A DNA stretch of 64,000 bases from Oceanospirillaceae bacterium. GTDB taxonomy: Bacteria > Pseudomonadota > Gammaproteobacteria > Pseudomonadales > Balneatricaceae. A model generated the notes under the pieces. The model was not told the origin of the DNA. It saw nothing but the letters and a program-made list of their open reading frames with translations, and ran no database searches. Below are positions 36,184-46,673 of this stretch, piece by piece. The translations under genes and the position numbers were made by a program. Every line of letters begins with the position of its first letter. The stretch's first letter is position 1. The DNA is taken from assembly GCA_029938085.1 (NCBI GenBank), contig JAPYOS010000006.1, forward strand, positions 175,526-239,525, in the 5' to 3' direction.

Positions 36184-38178
36184 ATGCCTACCCGTCGCGA
36201 TTTAGCTAATGCCATCCGAGCCCTTAGTATGGACGCCGTCCAACAAGCTAATTCTGGTCACCCAGGTGCCCCGATGGGCATGGCCGATATCGCCGAAGTA
36301 CTGTGGAATGACTTTATGAGTCACAATCCGGCAAACCCAGAGTGGTTAAATCGGGACCGCTTTGTATTGTCCAACGGCCATGGTTCTATGTTGCTCTACT
36401 CATTACTGCATTTGAGTGGCTATGAGCTTTCCATTGATGACATTAAAAACTTCCGTCAGTTACATTCTAAAACCGCTGGGCACCCGGAATACGGTTATGC
36501 ACCGGGTATTGAAACTACCACTGGTCCTTTAGGTCAAGGCATCACTAACGCCATTGGCATGGCGTTAGCAGAAAAAACTTTAGGCGCACAGTTTAACCGC
36601 CCAGGTCACGAAATTATTGATCACAACACTTACACCTTTGTGGGTGACGGCTGTTTGATGGAAGGCGTATCACACGAAGCCTGCTCGCTTGCCGGTACTT
36701 TAGGTTTGGGCAAGCTTATTGCCTTTTATGATGACAATGGCATTTCTATTGACGGTGAAGTGGAAGGTTGGTTTACCGATGATACCCCTAAGCGTTTTGA
36801 GGCTTACGGTTGGCAGGTCATCCCTGCGATTGATGGCCATGATGCAGACGCACTATTTGCCGCTGTTGAAGCTGCTAAAGCTAACACTGATCAGCCCACC
36901 TTGATTTGTTGCAAAACCATCATTGGATTTGGTTCACCCAACAAAGAAGGCAAAGAAGACTGCCACGGCGCGCCACTAGGAGCAGACGAGATTGCGTTAA
37001 CACGTAAAGAATTGGGTTGGAGCTATGGTGCGTTTGATGTTCCTGCTGACATTTACGACGAGTGGAACGCCCGTGATGCGGGTGATGATGCCGAACAAAT
37101 TTGGAATCAAGCATTTAGCGATTACCATCAAGCACACCCAGAATTGGCCACCGAATTGCTGCGCCGTGTAGCGGGCGACTTGCCAGCCGACTTTGAAGCC
37201 CAATCCCAAGCCTACGTTGAGCAGTTACAAAGCGAAGGTTCATCCATCGCCAGTCGTAAGGCGTCACAAAATACCATTAACGCCTTTGGCCCAATGTTGC
37301 CAGAGCTGTTGGGTGGTTCTGCCGACCTCGCAGGTTCTAACCTTACTAAGTGGTCAGGTTCAAAAGCCATTATCCAAGAAGATGCCAGCGGCAACTATGT
37401 GAATTATGGTGTACGTGAATTTGCTATGTCAGCTATGATGAATGGTATGGCTTTACACGGTGGCTTCATTCCTTACGGCGCCACTTTCCTTGTATTCATG
37501 GAGTACGCACGTAACGCCGTGCGTATGGCGGCTTTAATGCGCCAACGTGTGTTGTTTGTTTATACCCACGATTCTATTGGTTTAGGCGAAGACGGCCCAA
37601 CTCACCAGCCTATCGAACAAATTGCAAACTTGCGCCTTACGCCGCATTTAGACACATGGCGCCCATGTGACACGGTTGAGTCTGCGGTTGCGTGGAAGAC
37701 CTCTGTGCAACGTATGGATGGCCCATCTGCCTTGATCTTCTCGCGTCAAAACTTGCCGCACCAGCAACGTGATAAGGCTCAGTTAGCCAACGTTGCCCGT
37801 GGTGGTTACATCTTACAAGACTGCGACGGTGCACCAGAAGCCATCATCATCGCCACCGGTTCCGAAGTAGGCATTGCCCAGCAAGCCACCGACACCCTTA
37901 CAGCCCAAGGCAAAAAGGTACGTTTGGTGTCTATGCCGTGTACTGAGCTATTTGAACGCCAAGATGCGGCCTACCAAGCGCAGGTATTGCCCGCTAATGT
38001 CACCGCTCGTGTTGCTGTAGAAGCAGCGCACGCCGACTACTGGTACAAGTATGTTGGTTTAGGTGGCAAGGTGATTGGCATGACTGATTTTGGTGCCTCA
38101 GCACCGGCCAGCGAGTTGTTCGAAATGTATGGTTTTACTGCTGACAAAATTGCTTCCACAGTGACCGAACTACTGTAA
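36184..38178 (+). CDS. tkt: Transketolase
   Basis: Transketolase transfers two-carbon units in the pentose phosphate pathway with thiamine diphosphate. It has 664 residues, the family length. Signatures are [18 protein letters not shown] at the N terminus, [18 protein letters not shown], the ThDP motif [19 protein letters not shown] with its later Asn, and the middle-domain [19 protein letters not shown]. It heads a plus-strand glycolysis cluster with gap, pgk and fba, 13 bases before gap, the same order as in Pseudomonas and its relatives. Confidence 0.97.
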   Translation: MPTRRDLANAIRALSMDAVQQANSGHPGAPMGMADIAEVLWNDFMSHNPANPEWLNRDRFVLSNGHGSMLLYSLLHLSGYELSIDDIKNFRQLHSKTAGHPEYGYAPGIETTTGPLGQGITNAIGMALAEKTLGAQFNRPGHEIIDHNTYTFVGDGCLMEGVSHEACSLAGTLGLGKLIAFYDDNGISIDGEVEGWFTDDTPKRFEAYGWQVIPAIDGHDADALFAAVEAAKANTDQPTLICCKTIIGFGSPNKEGKEDCHGAPLGADEIALTRKELGWSYGAFDVPADIYDEWNARDAGDDAEQIWNQAFSDYHQAHPELATELLRRVAGDLPADFEAQSQAYVEQLQSEGSSIASRKASQNTINAFGPMLPELLGGSADLAGSNLTKWSGSKAIIQEDASGNYVNYGVREFAMSAMMNGMALHGGFIPYGATFLVFMEYARNAVRMAALMRQRVLFVYTHDSIGLGEDGPTHQPIEQIANLRLTPHLDTWRPCDTVESAVAWKTSVQRMDGPSALIFSRQNLPHQQRDKAQLANVARGGYILQDCDGAPEAIIIATGSEVGIAQQATDTLTAQGKKVRLVSMPCTELFERQDAAYQAQVLPANVTARVAVEAAHADYWYKYVGLGGKVIGMTDFGASAPASELFEMYGFTADKIASTVTELL

Positions 38179-38191
38179 CGAGTGGGTTATC

Positions 38192-39250
38192 ATGGTTAAC
38201 GCAAAACGCATTGCGATCAATGGTTATGGTCGCATAGGTCGGGCAGTGCTGCGCGCTATTGTGGAGCGCGGTTTGCAACAACAGTTGCAGGTCGTGGCGA
38301 TTAACGACCTTGGTATTGCTGAGTCTGTGGTGTATGAAACCCGTTATGACTCGGTGCATGGGGCGTTTCCTGCTCAGGTCGATGCGACCCCTGTTGGCAT
38401 GAGCGTAACGTCTGGCGAACACAGTAATAACATTGAGCTATTACAAGTGGGTAATGCAAGCGCTTTGCCTTGGGCTGACCTAAACATCGATTTAGTGTTG
38501 GAATGCTCTGGTAAAATGAGCGAACGAAAACTTGCACAACAGCACCTGACTTGTGGCGCTGACAAAGTGTTGATTGGAGCCGCCGCTGGCGCGGATGTTG
38601 ATCTAACGGTGGTGTATGGTATTAACCACGATCAACTCAAGCCCGAACACCGTATCGTATCCAACGCCTCCTGCACTACCAATTGTATGGCACCCGTACT
38701 GAAGCCGTTACACGACGCCATCGGTATCGAAGACGGCCTCATGACCACCATTCATGCCTATACCAATGGCCAGGTGCTTACCGACACAGTCATCGATAAA
38801 ACCGATTTGCGTCGTGGCCGTTCGGCTACACAATCCATGATTCCAACATCCACCCATGCTACCGAAGCTTTGGGTTGGGTATTGCCCGAGTTAGCCGATA
38901 AAATCACCGGTATGTCTATGCGTGTGCCCACCATTAACGTGTCTGTGGTGGACTTGGTTTTCCGCCCTAGTCGTGATGTTACGGTGGCGCAAGTGAACCA
39001 AATTATCGCCGACGCAGTGGTTAAGGATAATCATGATGTTCTGGGTTATAACCAGCAGCCATTGGTCTCCATCGATTTTAATCACTGTTCTAAATCGGCC
39101 ACTTTTGATAGTACACAGACTATGAAAATGGGCCAACTTATTAAAATATTAGCCTGGTACGACAACGAATGGGGCTACGCCAATCGTATGATTGACGTGG
39201 CTTTATGCATGTTAAATACACACCCACACAACACACAGGAAAACCCATGA
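38192..39250 (+). CDS. gap: NAD-dependent glyceraldehyde-3-phosphate dehydrogenase family (gap/epd type)
   Basis: This 352-residue enzyme has the NAD motif [14 protein letters not shown] and the catalytic [37 protein letters not shown] and [14 protein letters not shown] point to glycolytic GAPDH, whereas the position between tkt and pgk, [19 protein letters not shown] and VSIDFNHC resemble erythrose-4-phosphate dehydrogenase (Epd), which makes the vitamin B6 precursor. I call it GAPDH family with Epd as the alternative. VVAINDLG favours NAD. Its last four bases overlap pgk. Confidence 0.85.
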   Translation: MVNAKRIAINGYGRIGRAVLRAIVERGLQQQLQVVAINDLGIAESVVYETRYDSVHGAFPAQVDATPVGMSVTSGEHSNNIELLQVGNASALPWADLNIDLVLECSGKMSERKLAQQHLTCGADKVLIGAAAGADVDLTVVYGINHDQLKPEHRIVSNASCTTNCMAPVLKPLHDAIGIEDGLMTTIHAYTNGQVLTDTVIDKTDLRRGRSATQSMIPTSTHATEALGWVLPELADKITGMSMRVPTINVSVVDLVFRPSRDVTVAQVNQIIADAVVKDNHDVLGYNQQPLVSIDFNHCSKSATFDSTQTMKMGQLIKILAWYDNEWGYANRMIDVALCMLNTHPHNTQENP

Positions 39251-40407
39251 CCATCATTAAAATGACTGACTTAGATTTACGTGGCCAACGCGTGTTGATC
39301 CGCGAAGACCTCAATGTGCCAGTTAAAAATGGTGTGGTTACCAGTGATGCACGCCTACGTGCTGCTTTGCCGACCATAAAAATGGCCTTGCAGTTGGGTG
39401 CCAAGCTTATGGTGACCTCTCACTTAGGCCGTCCTCAGGAAGGTGTATATGATGAACAGTTTTCGTTGCAGCCGGTGGTCGACTATTTAGCCGCCAAATT
39501 ACAATGTAGTGTGCGTTTGCAAAAGCACTGGCTAGATGGTGTTGAAGTTGCCGATGGCGAGTTAGTTATTTTAGAAAACTGCCGTTTTAACACGGGCGAA
39601 AAAGCCAATGATGATGCTTTAGCGCAAAAAATGGCGGCTTTGTGTGACGTGTTTGTTAACGATGCCTTTGGCACCGCACACCGAGCCCAAGCCAGTACCC
39701 ATGGTATTGCCAAATTTGTAAAAGTCGCCTGTGCAGGGCCTTTGTTGGTGGCAGAGTTGGACGCCCTTGGCAAAGCGTTAGATAACCCTAAGCGTCCTTT
39801 GGTGGCGATCGTTGGTGGTTCTAAAGTGTCGACTAAGCTGACGGTGCTAGAAACCTTATCCGACAAAGTAGATCAACTTATTGTAGGCGGTGGCATAGCC
39901 AATACCTTCTTGGCCGCAGCGGGCTTTCCCGTAGGCAAGTCGTTGTACGAAGCCGACTTGGTGGCTAACGCTAAAGCACTGATGGAAAAAACTGCCATTC
40001 CGTTGCCTACCGACGTCGTTACGGCAAAAGAGTTTAGCGAAACGGCTACCGCAACCACCCAAGCCGCAGCCGATGTGGCCGCCGATGACATGATTATGGA
40101 TGTAGGCCCAGAAACGGCCCACCAGTTAGCCAGCATTCTTAAAGAAGCTGGTACGATTATTTGGAACGGGCCGCTAGGTGTGTTTGAATTTGATCAGTTT
40201 GGTGGCGGTACGGAAATCTTATCTCGCGCCATTGCCGCATCCCCTGCGTTTTCTATCGCCGGTGGCGGTGATACACTAGCGGCAGTCGATAAGTACGAAA
40301 TTGCTGACCAAGTGTCATATATTTCCACCGGTGGCGGCGCATTCCTTGAATTTGTAGAAGGCAAAGAATTGCCTGCAGTGGCCATTTTGGAACAACGTGG
40401 CCTGTAA
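39247..40407 (+). CDS. pgk: Phosphoglycerate kinase
   Basis: Pgk transfers phosphate from 1,3-bisphosphoglycerate to ADP. The protein has 386 residues, as in Escherichia coli (387). Signatures are [15 protein letters not shown] near the N terminus, [28 protein letters not shown] and the C-terminal [12 protein letters not shown] with [18 protein letters not shown] chose ATG 39247, which overlaps the gap stop (ATGA) and has AGGA upstream; an in-frame ATG at 39205 would add 14 residues inside gap. Confidence 0.97.
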   Translation: MTIIKMTDLDLRGQRVLIREDLNVPVKNGVVTSDARLRAALPTIKMALQLGAKLMVTSHLGRPQEGVYDEQFSLQPVVDYLAAKLQCSVRLQKHWLDGVEVADGELVILENCRFNTGEKANDDALAQKMAALCDVFVNDAFGTAHRAQASTHGIAKFVKVACAGPLLVAELDALGKALDNPKRPLVAIVGGSKVSTKLTVLETLSDKVDQLIVGGGIANTFLAAAGFPVGKSLYEADLVANAKALMEKTAIPLPTDVVTAKEFSETATATTQAAADVAADDMIMDVGPETAHQLASILKEAGTIIWNGPLGVFEFDQFGGGTEILSRAIAASPAFSIAGGGDTLAAVDKYEIADQVSYISTGGGAFLEFVEGKELPAVAILEQRGL

Positions 40408-40446
40408 TTAATAGATAATTTTATTTAGATTGAATGGAGAACACCC

Positions 40447-41487
40447 ATGGCCTTAGTCAGCATGCGTCAATTGTTGGATCACGCCGCCGAACACAGTTAC
40501 GGCATTCCAGCTTATAACGTTAACAACCTAGAGCAAATGCGTGCCATTATGCAGGCCGCCGATGCTACCGACAGCCCAGTGATCGTGCAGGCCTCTGCGG
40601 GTGCGCGTAAGTACGCCGGTTCAAACTTCCTCAAGCATATGATTTTGGCCGCCATTGAAGAGTTTCCGCATATTCCTGTATGTATGCATTTGGACCATGG
40701 TAATGCGGCAGCAACCTGTCAGCGTGCGATTGCTATGGGCTTCTCATCGGTAATGATGGACGGTTCTTTAGGCGAAGACTCTAAAACCCCAACTAGTTAT
40801 GAATACAATGTTGCAGTGACTAAGCGTACGGTCGAAATGGCCCACGCTTGTGGTGTTTCGGTAGAAGGCGAACTGGGTTGCTTAGGCTCTTTAGAAACCG
40901 GTGAAGCCGGTGAAGAAGATGGCGTTGGCGCTGCGGGTAAGCTCACTATGGAACAGATGCTTACGGACCCTGATGAAGCCGTAGATTTCGTAGCCCAAAC
41001 TAAGGTAGATGCGTTAGCGATTGCTTGTGGTACCAGCCACGGTGCCTATAAATTTTCCCGGCCGCCTACGGGCGACATTTTGGCCATTGACCGTATTCGT
41101 GACATCCACAGTAAAATCCCTAATACCCACCTAGTGATGCATGGTTCATCTTCTGTACCACAGGACTGGTTAGCTGTAATTAATGAATTTGGCGGTGCCA
41201 TTCCCGAGACTTATGGTGTGCCCGTGGAGCAAATTGTTGAGGGCATTAAGCACGGTGTGCGTAAGATCAACATTGATACCGACCTACGTTTAGCGTCTAC
41301 CGGTGCCGTGCGTAAGTTCTTGGCCGAAAACCCAAGTGAATTTGACCCACGTAAATTCCTTAAGGCCACCATGGGTGCCATGCAGACCTTGTGTCAGGCG
41401 CGCTACGAGTCGTTTGGTGCCGCAGGTAACGCTAGTAAAATCCGCCCAGTAGGGCTTGAAGCGATGGCCGACATGTATGGTTTATAA
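40447..41487 (+). CDS. fba: Class II fructose-1,6-bisphosphate aldolase (Calvin-cycle subtype)
   Basis: This zinc-dependent aldolase splits fructose 1,6-bisphosphate. It has 346 residues. [18 protein letters not shown] contains the zinc His and catalytic Asp, [15 protein letters not shown] the glutamates, and [11 protein letters not shown] the phosphate site. The pattern is that of the class IIA 'Calvin cycle subtype' found next to tkt-gap-pgk in many proteobacteria, and does not mean CO2 fixation. GGAG precedes the ATG. It ends 19 bases from the convergent panC. Confidence 0.96.
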   Translation: MALVSMRQLLDHAAEHSYGIPAYNVNNLEQMRAIMQAADATDSPVIVQASAGARKYAGSNFLKHMILAAIEEFPHIPVCMHLDHGNAAATCQRAIAMGFSSVMMDGSLGEDSKTPTSYEYNVAVTKRTVEMAHACGVSVEGELGCLGSLETGEAGEEDGVGAAGKLTMEQMLTDPDEAVDFVAQTKVDALAIACGTSHGAYKFSRPPTGDILAIDRIRDIHSKIPNTHLVMHGSSSVPQDWLAVINEFGGAIPETYGVPVEQIVEGIKHGVRKINIDTDLRLASTGAVRKFLAENPSEFDPRKFLKATMGAMQTLCQARYESFGAAGNASKIRPVGLEAMADMYGL

Positions 41488-41506
41488 CTGCCCGAAGTGA
41501 TGGCTG

Positions 41507-42358
41507 CTAAGGCAAGACGAAGCGTATGTTGTCGATGAGTCTTGCCCCACCCAAATAAGCAGCCGCCACAATGGCTAGCTGCTTATCGTCTTTAGTGGCG
41601 GGCTGTAAGTCTTGCTGGCGACATACTTTGAAATAATCACGTTTAAAGCCTGCACCCTCTAGTGCTTGCTGAGCCTCTTCTTCGATGGCGTGCATATCGG
41701 AATTACCGTTCTCCAATGCCAACCTGGCGGCCACCAAACAGGTCTGTAATTGCGCCGCTTGTTGCAACTCACGGGTGCTCAAATAACCATTGCGAGAACT
41801 TAAGGCTAGGCCATTTTCGGCACGGGCAATTGCTGCGCCAATAATTTTTACTGGCAGGCAAAGGTCCGAAGTCATTTGTTGAATGACTAAAAACTGTTGG
41901 TAGTCCTTCAGGCCAAAGATAGCCACGTCAGGCTGTACAATACCAAATAACTTGCTGACCACCGTAGCGACGCCGGTAAAGTGCCCGGGCCGTGTGGCGC
42001 CACATAATAAGTGGTCCAGATGCGGCACCTTAACAATGGTAGAGCTGACCTTGGTGTCGGGGTACATTTCATCTACGGTAGGGGCAAATAACACATGGCA
42101 ACCACGGCTCATGAGTTTTTCTTGATCAGCCATAAAAGTGCGAGGGTAACCGTTAAAGTCTTCCCCGGGTCCAAACTGTAATGGGTTCACAAAGATGCTG
42201 GCCACTACTAGGTCCGCCTCTTCTAAGGCTCGGTCGATAAGTTGCAAATGACCTTCGTGTAAATTGCCCATGGTGGGTACGAAGGCAATGACCTTGTGCT
42301 CGAGTTTGGCCTGCCAGAGGTGATCACGTAAGTGGCTGATGGTGTCTATTGTATGCAT
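41507..42358 (-). CDS. panC: Pantothenate synthetase
   Basis: PanC joins pantoate and beta-alanine with ATP to form pantothenate. The 283-residue protein has VPTMGNLHEGHLQLIDRA (HIGH-like nucleotide motif), FVNPLQFGPGEDFNGYPRT, FGLKDYQQFLVIQQM and ALSSRNGYLS, matching KMSKS function in this family. The gene lies 19 bases downstream of panB, giving a folK-panB-panC operon with pcnB in front. Confidence 0.96.
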   Translation of the reverse strand: MHTIDTISHLRDHLWQAKLEHKVIAFVPTMGNLHEGHLQLIDRALEEADLVVASIFVNPLQFGPGEDFNGYPRTFMADQEKLMSRGCHVLFAPTVDEMYPDTKVSSTIVKVPHLDHLLCGATRPGHFTGVATVVSKLFGIVQPDVAIFGLKDYQQFLVIQQMTSDLCLPVKIIGAAIARAENGLALSSRNGYLSTRELQQAAQLQTCLVAARLALENGNSDMHAIEEEAQQALEGAGFKRDYFKVCRQQDLQPATKDDKQLAIVAAAYLGGARLIDNIRFVLP

Positions 42359-42377
42359 ATTATTTTAGGCCAAAGCG

Positions 42378-43178
42378 CTAGTTAAAACAGTGTTCAGGGG
42401 CGGGAAATTGGCCCGACTTAACTTCGCTGACGTAGCTTTCCAGTGCGCCCAATACAGAGCCTTCTTGGCTCAAAAAATCTTTCACAAAACGCGCCGGTTT
42501 GTGAGGCGTAATACCCAGCATGTCGTAAATGACCAGTACTTGGGCGTCAGTATCCGGGCCTGCGCCAATACCAATGACAGGTACATTAACCGCTTCGGTA
42601 ATGGCTTTGCCCACGGCGTTAGGCACGCACTCGAGCAAGATGATACTAGCTCCAGCGGCTTCTAGCTCTATGGCTTCGTTGAGCAAGCTGGCGGCTTGCT
42701 CGGGTGTTTTTCCTTGTACGCGGTAACCACCGAGTTTATTGACCGCCTGGGGTGTTAAGCCTAGGTGAGCACATACGGGAATGCCTTGTTCATAGAGCTT
42801 GCTGACGGTGTCTTTAAGCCATAAGCCCCCTTCTAGTTTGACGATTTGAGCGCCTGCTTGCATGAGGTCTGTGGCGTTAGTCATGGCTTGTTCGGTGGTG
42901 CGGTAGCTCATAAACGGCATGTCGGCCATAATCATGCACTGGCTGTTACCTGCGCGCACGCAGCGGGTGTGATAGACCATGTGTTCCATGGTCACTGGCA
43001 AGGTGGAGTCGTTGCCCTGTAATACCATACCTAAGGAGTCGCCGACCAAAATGATGTCGATACCCGCTTGGTTAATGCGCTGGGTAAAACTGGCGTCGTA
43101 GCTGGTGACACAGGTGGCCTTGTCGCCTGCGAGTTTCATGCGCGTGAGGCTGTGCAGGGTGATGTTAGGCATAGTCAT
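42378..43178 (-). CDS. panB: 3-methyl-2-oxobutanoate hydroxymethyltransferase
   Basis: PanB makes ketopantoate using methylene-tetrahydrofolate. The protein (266 residues) has TSYDASFTQRINQAGIDIIL, VGDSLGMVLQGND, VKLEGGLWLKDTVS, CAHLGLTPQAVNKLGGYRVQ and PVIGIGAGPDTDAQVLV, all diagnostic. I chose ATG 43178 with GGA five bases upstream; a TTG at 43199 would overlap folK and has no ribosome site. ATG 43172 is also possible. Confidence 0.95.
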   Translation of the reverse strand: MTMPNITLHSLTRMKLAGDKATCVTSYDASFTQRINQAGIDIILVGDSLGMVLQGNDSTLPVTMEHMVYHTRCVRAGNSQCMIMADMPFMSYRTTEQAMTNATDLMQAGAQIVKLEGGLWLKDTVSKLYEQGIPVCAHLGLTPQAVNKLGGYRVQGKTPEQAASLLNEAIELEAAGASIILLECVPNAVGKAITEAVNVPVIGIGAGPDTDAQVLVIYDMLGITPHKPARFVKDFLSQEGSVLGALESYVSEVKSGQFPAPEHCFN

Positions 43179-43188
43179 AGGTTCCGAA

Positions 43189-43671
43189 TTATGGCTCAAG
43201 ACAGGTTAAATCATCTATAGGACATTGGTTGAGTAATTGCTGTAGGCTAGTGCCATCGGGCATGGTTAACTCAGGTGACAGTTCTACCAGCGGCGCCAAC
43301 ACAAATGCACGATTTTTCATTTCGGGGTGAGGCACGCTTAACCGAGAACTGCTGATACATTGCTCGCCAAAAAGTAACATATCTAGGTCAAGGGTGCGAG
43401 GCCCCCAGTGGCGTTCACGTACGCGCTGGTGTTGCTGTTCTAGCGCTTGTAATTGGTCGAGTAAATCATGGGCTTCAAGCTCGGTGATCAGCAGCACCAC
43501 GGCGTTGACAAAGTCATCCTGGTCCTGGGGTCCAACGGGTTTACTGGAATAGAGCTTAGATGACAGCAGGAGTTCACAGTGAGCCAGCTGGGACAATTCT
43601 TGTATCGCCCGTGTCACATGTGCACGGGGGTTGTCTAAGTTGCTGCCTAAACCCACATATACATTGACCAT
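43189..43671 (-). CDS. folK: Hydroxymethyl-dihydropterin pyrophosphokinase
   Basis: FolK pyrophosphorylates 6-hydroxymethyl-dihydropterin in folate synthesis. The 160-residue protein has VGLGSNLDNP at the start, SSKLYSSKPVGPQDQDDFVN, RERHWGPRTLDLDMLLFG (the Mg- and ATP-binding Asp pair) and LSVPHPEMKNRAFVLAPL. It starts one base after the pcnB stop and precedes panB, an order shared with Pseudomonas. Confidence 0.96.
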   Translation of the reverse strand: MVNVYVGLGSNLDNPRAHVTRAIQELSQLAHCELLLSSKLYSSKPVGPQDQDDFVNAVVLLITELEAHDLLDQLQALEQQHQRVRERHWGPRTLDLDMLLFGEQCISSSRLSVPHPEMKNRAFVLAPLVELSPELTMPDGTSLQQLLNQCPIDDLTCLEP

Positions 43672-43672
43672 G

Positions 43673-45019
43673 TTAGGCCTGAGGGGTTTTTTTAGGTTTG
43701 CGTTTTTTAGGTGCGGGTTTGCCTAAGTCAGTGGTCATTTGTTCGCGCGTTTCGCCACTGGCAAATTGATATTCGGTCCACCATTCGCCTAGCTTCTCTA
43801 AGTCTTCACCACTGGATTCGCGTAATAGTATGAAGTCGTAAGCGGCACGGAAGCGTTTGTTTTCTACCAGCTCTGCAGCACGATTTCCGTGCCGACGAGG
43901 TAAGCGTAGCTGCATGTCCCATATTTCTTTCATGGGGGTGCTAAAACGACGTGGGATAGAGGTACGTTTAACCTGTTGCAAAATCACGTCTTGCGCCGCT
44001 TGATGCATGGCCGGTATGGGTGGCATTTTGGTTATTTTTCTAAGGCGCTCTTGTAGCGGGTGCCACAACAAAGCCGCAAACAAATAGGCTGGTGTGACAC
44101 TCTTACCTTGGGCGATGCGTTCATCGGAATTGCGTAACGCAAGTACCACAAACTCTTCCACTTGGTAATCTTCGCTTTGATCCGCTTCGATGGCAGCGTC
44201 GGTTGCTGGGAATAGATACTTAAATATATCGTAGTCGCGTAACAGGTAGTAGGTTTGCTCACCGTTACCCGACAGGAGCAGTTTAAGCACCTCTTCAAAC
44301 ATGCGTGCGGCGGGAATAGGCTCCAGCAGGTGACCCAGAGAATGAATAGGTTCGGCGGTTGCAGGGTCAATGTCAAAGTCGAGTTTAGCGGCAAATCGAA
44401 TGGCCCGGAGCATGCGCACTGGGTCCTCGCGGTAGCGTGCTTGGGGTTCACCAATCATACGAATGTTGCGTTGTTCGATGTCTGCAACACCCCCAGCAAA
44501 GTCATGGATGGTGAAACCGTTAATGTTGTAGTACATGGCGTTAATGGTGAAGTCACGACGCATTGCATCGTCGTCAACAGTGCCGTAAACGTTGTCTCGA
44601 AGTAACATGCCGTTGTCGGCCTGTTTGGCTTGGTTGCTGTTTTGGCCTTCATTGTGGCTAGCACGAAAAGTAGCGACCTCAATAATTTCACGGCCAAAAC
44701 GCACGTGTACCAAGCGAAAACGGCGACCAATGAGGATGGAGTTTCTAAATAGCTTATGCACTTGCTCTGGATGAGCATCGGTGGCAATGTCGAAATCTTT
44801 GGGTTGTTTGCCTAACAAAATGTCACGCACACCACCACCGACCAAAAAGGCTTGGTAGCCTGCATCTTTGAGGCGATAAAGCACTTTCAGAGCGTTGTCA
44901 CTGATGTCACGGCGAGAAATGTCGTGGTGATCACGGGTGATAATGGTGGGGCCCTTCGGCGTCGCTGGCGCTGGCTGGTCGCCTTTGACCATGTTGACCA
45001 GTTTAGAAATTAAACCCAT
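43673..45019 (-). CDS. pcnB: Poly(A) polymerase I
   Basis: PcnB adds poly(A) tails to RNA 3' ends and marks them for decay. The nucleotidyltransferase motif is FLVGGGVRDILLGKQPKDFD, and NSILIGRRFRLVHVRFG with RDFTINAMYYN is typical of bacterial poly(A) polymerases more than of CCA-adding enzymes. A basic tail ending KPAPKKRKPKKTP also fits. Length is 448 residues from ATG 45019; a TTG four codons earlier is an alternative start and neither has a strong ribosome site. It is first of pcnB-folK-panB-panC. Confidence 0.93.
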   Translation of the reverse strand: MGLISKLVNMVKGDQPAPATPKGPTIITRDHHDISRRDISDNALKVLYRLKDAGYQAFLVGGGVRDILLGKQPKDFDIATDAHPEQVHKLFRNSILIGRRFRLVHVRFGREIIEVATFRASHNEGQNSNQAKQADNGMLLRDNVYGTVDDDAMRRDFTINAMYYNINGFTIHDFAGGVADIEQRNIRMIGEPQARYREDPVRMLRAIRFAAKLDFDIDPATAEPIHSLGHLLEPIPAARMFEEVLKLLLSGNGEQTYYLLRDYDIFKYLFPATDAAIEADQSEDYQVEEFVVLALRNSDERIAQGKSVTPAYLFAALLWHPLQERLRKITKMPPIPAMHQAAQDVILQQVKRTSIPRRFSTPMKEIWDMQLRLPRRHGNRAAELVENKRFRAAYDFILLRESSGEDLEKLGEWWTEYQFASGETREQMTTDLGKPAPKKRKPKKTPQA

Positions 45020-45085
45020 AGGTATTGTCAATTCGAGTAATTAAAAAAATCAAAGGCGCATTCTACCATTGCCGTGCAAGACGCG

Positions 45086-45958
45086 CTAGGCAAAGGCTAT
45101 AGGGTCTTGTTTGCGCGCGGGAATGGCTTTTATGTCCCACTGTTCAACGGCCCACGCTAATTGCTCTGCAACGGGTGCTTGGCGAAAGTTACATGGAGTG
45201 GCTTGACCCAGACGCTCTAAGGCCTCAGATAACAAAGCCGGCGCTTGTTTGAGGTCTAAGGCAGCCGCCAAATTTTGTTTGCTGAGTTTTTGGCCTTGGG
45301 TGTTGGTAATGATCGGGATGTGGGCGTAATGGGGTTGGGGTAATTGCAAACACGCTTGTAACCAAGCTTGCCTTGGGGTTTGATCGTATAAATCGCTGCC
45401 GCGCATTACATGGCTAATGTTTTGTGCTGCATCATCCACGACGACGGCTAATTGGTAAGCGAATAGTTGATCTTTGCGCTGCACCACAAAGTCACCCACT
45501 TGTTGTGCTAGGTGCTGCGTTTGTGGCGGCAATATAAGGTCTTGTACCGTGAATCTGGTGTCAGCCGCGATCACTTTCATGGCCACCGGTTGGCTAGAGG
45601 GGGCAGTTTGGCGGCAATTACAGGAATAGTCTGGGTTGCTGACAAATTGAGAACGACTGCAACTGCAGGCATAGACTAACTGTTGTTGTTGTAGTTGGCT
45701 TAAGGCGTGTTGGTAAGCGTCTTGGCGCAGGCTCTGGTACATGGGTTCGCCATCCCAGTGTAAGCCAAAGGCTTCGAGGCAGCGAAAAATAGCGTCAATA
45801 GAGCCAGGTGCTGTGCGAGGGGGATCTAGGTCTTCGATACGGACTAACCAGCGACCTTGGTTGGCGCGCGCATCTAAGTAGCTGGCAAGGGCGGCTACCA
45901 GCGAGCCAAAATGAAGCGGACCGCTTGGCGTGGGGGCAAAGCGGCCGATGTAAGCCAT
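45086..45958 (-). CDS. gluQ: Glutamyl-Q tRNA(Asp) synthetase
   Basis: GluQ-RS is a truncated GluRS paralogue that attaches glutamate to queuosine in the tRNA-Asp anticodon. At about 290 residues it lacks an anticodon-binding domain. It begins YIGRFAPTPSGPLHFGSLVA (HIGH-type motif), has VRIEDLDPPR, the zinc-binding CSCSRSQF with later CNC, and KLSKQNLA in place of KMSKS. I chose ATG 45958, 16 bases after the dksA stop; an upstream TTG inside dksA is unlikely. The dksA-gluQ pair is conserved and dksA transcription affects gluQ in other bacteria. Confidence 0.93.
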   Translation of the reverse strand: MAYIGRFAPTPSGPLHFGSLVAALASYLDARANQGRWLVRIEDLDPPRTAPGSIDAIFRCLEAFGLHWDGEPMYQSLRQDAYQHALSQLQQQQLVYACSCSRSQFVSNPDYSCNCRQTAPSSQPVAMKVIAADTRFTVQDLILPPQTQHLAQQVGDFVVQRKDQLFAYQLAVVVDDAAQNISHVMRGSDLYDQTPRQAWLQACLQLPQPHYAHIPIITNTQGQKLSKQNLAAALDLKQAPALLSEALERLGQATPCNFRQAPVAEQLAWAVEQWDIKAIPARKQDPIAFA

Positions 45959-45974
45959 AGGTAGGGTGCTAGGC

Positions 45975-46406
45975 TTATTTGCCGAGCTGCTTCTCTTTGA
46001 TTTCTGCAAGGGTTTTGCAGTCGATACAAAGGGTGGCAGTGGGGCGAGCTTCTAAGCGGCGAATACCAATTTCTACACCACAAGTGTCGCAGAAACCGTA
46101 GTCGTCTTGTTCGATTAGCTCTAGAGTATCATTGATCTTATTGGTCAGCTTACGCTCACGATCGCGGGCCCGTAATTCAAGGGAAAACTCTTCCTCTTGA
46201 CTGGCGCGGTCGTTGGGGTCAGCAAAGTTAGCAGCGTCTTCCTTTAAATGGTTAACGGTACGATCAACTTCTTCCATTAAGTCTTGTTTCCAGGCGTGCA
46301 AGATCTGCTTAAAGTGCTCTCGCTGGTCTGGGTTCATGTACTCTTCACCGCTCTTCACCTTGTAAGGGGTGTAGTGCTTTAACAGTGATGCATTTGCTTC
46401 TGACAT
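45975..46406 (-). CDS. dksA: RNA polymerase-binding transcription factor DksA
   Basis: DksA binds the RNA polymerase secondary channel and works with ppGpp in the stringent response, notably at rRNA promoters. The 143-residue protein has the coiled-coil tip DPNDRASQEEE, containing the DxxDxA motif, and a four-Cys zinc finger CDTCGVEI...CIDC. I chose ATG 46406 (MSEANASLL) over the TTG four codons earlier. A cbrAB pair, found between gluQ and pcnB in Pseudomonas, is absent here. Confidence 0.96.
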   Translation of the reverse strand: MSEANASLLKHYTPYKVKSGEEYMNPDQREHFKQILHAWKQDLMEEVDRTVNHLKEDAANFADPNDRASQEEEFSLELRARDRERKLTNKINDTLELIEQDDYGFCDTCGVEIGIRRLEARPTATLCIDCKTLAEIKEKQLGK

Positions 46407-46673
46407 AGCTTGGTTCAATGTTTTAGGGGCTGATTGACTTCGGAATAGTAAACCGAAGAGGTCGGCCCATTGGCTGTAGGTAAGATTTAGGGCGACAAAA
46501 TAGCAGAATATGGCGCCTAAATCTAGGGGTATTTCGACCGGTAGCGAAGTAATTTTAGCCTATTTTCTACCTTAATGCCGTCGGTTTAGTGATTTTCAGT
46601 TACAATTCATAGGCTTTGGCTGATTCGGCCAATTAATATCATACACCATGGGTTTGATGATTGGAGATAATTA

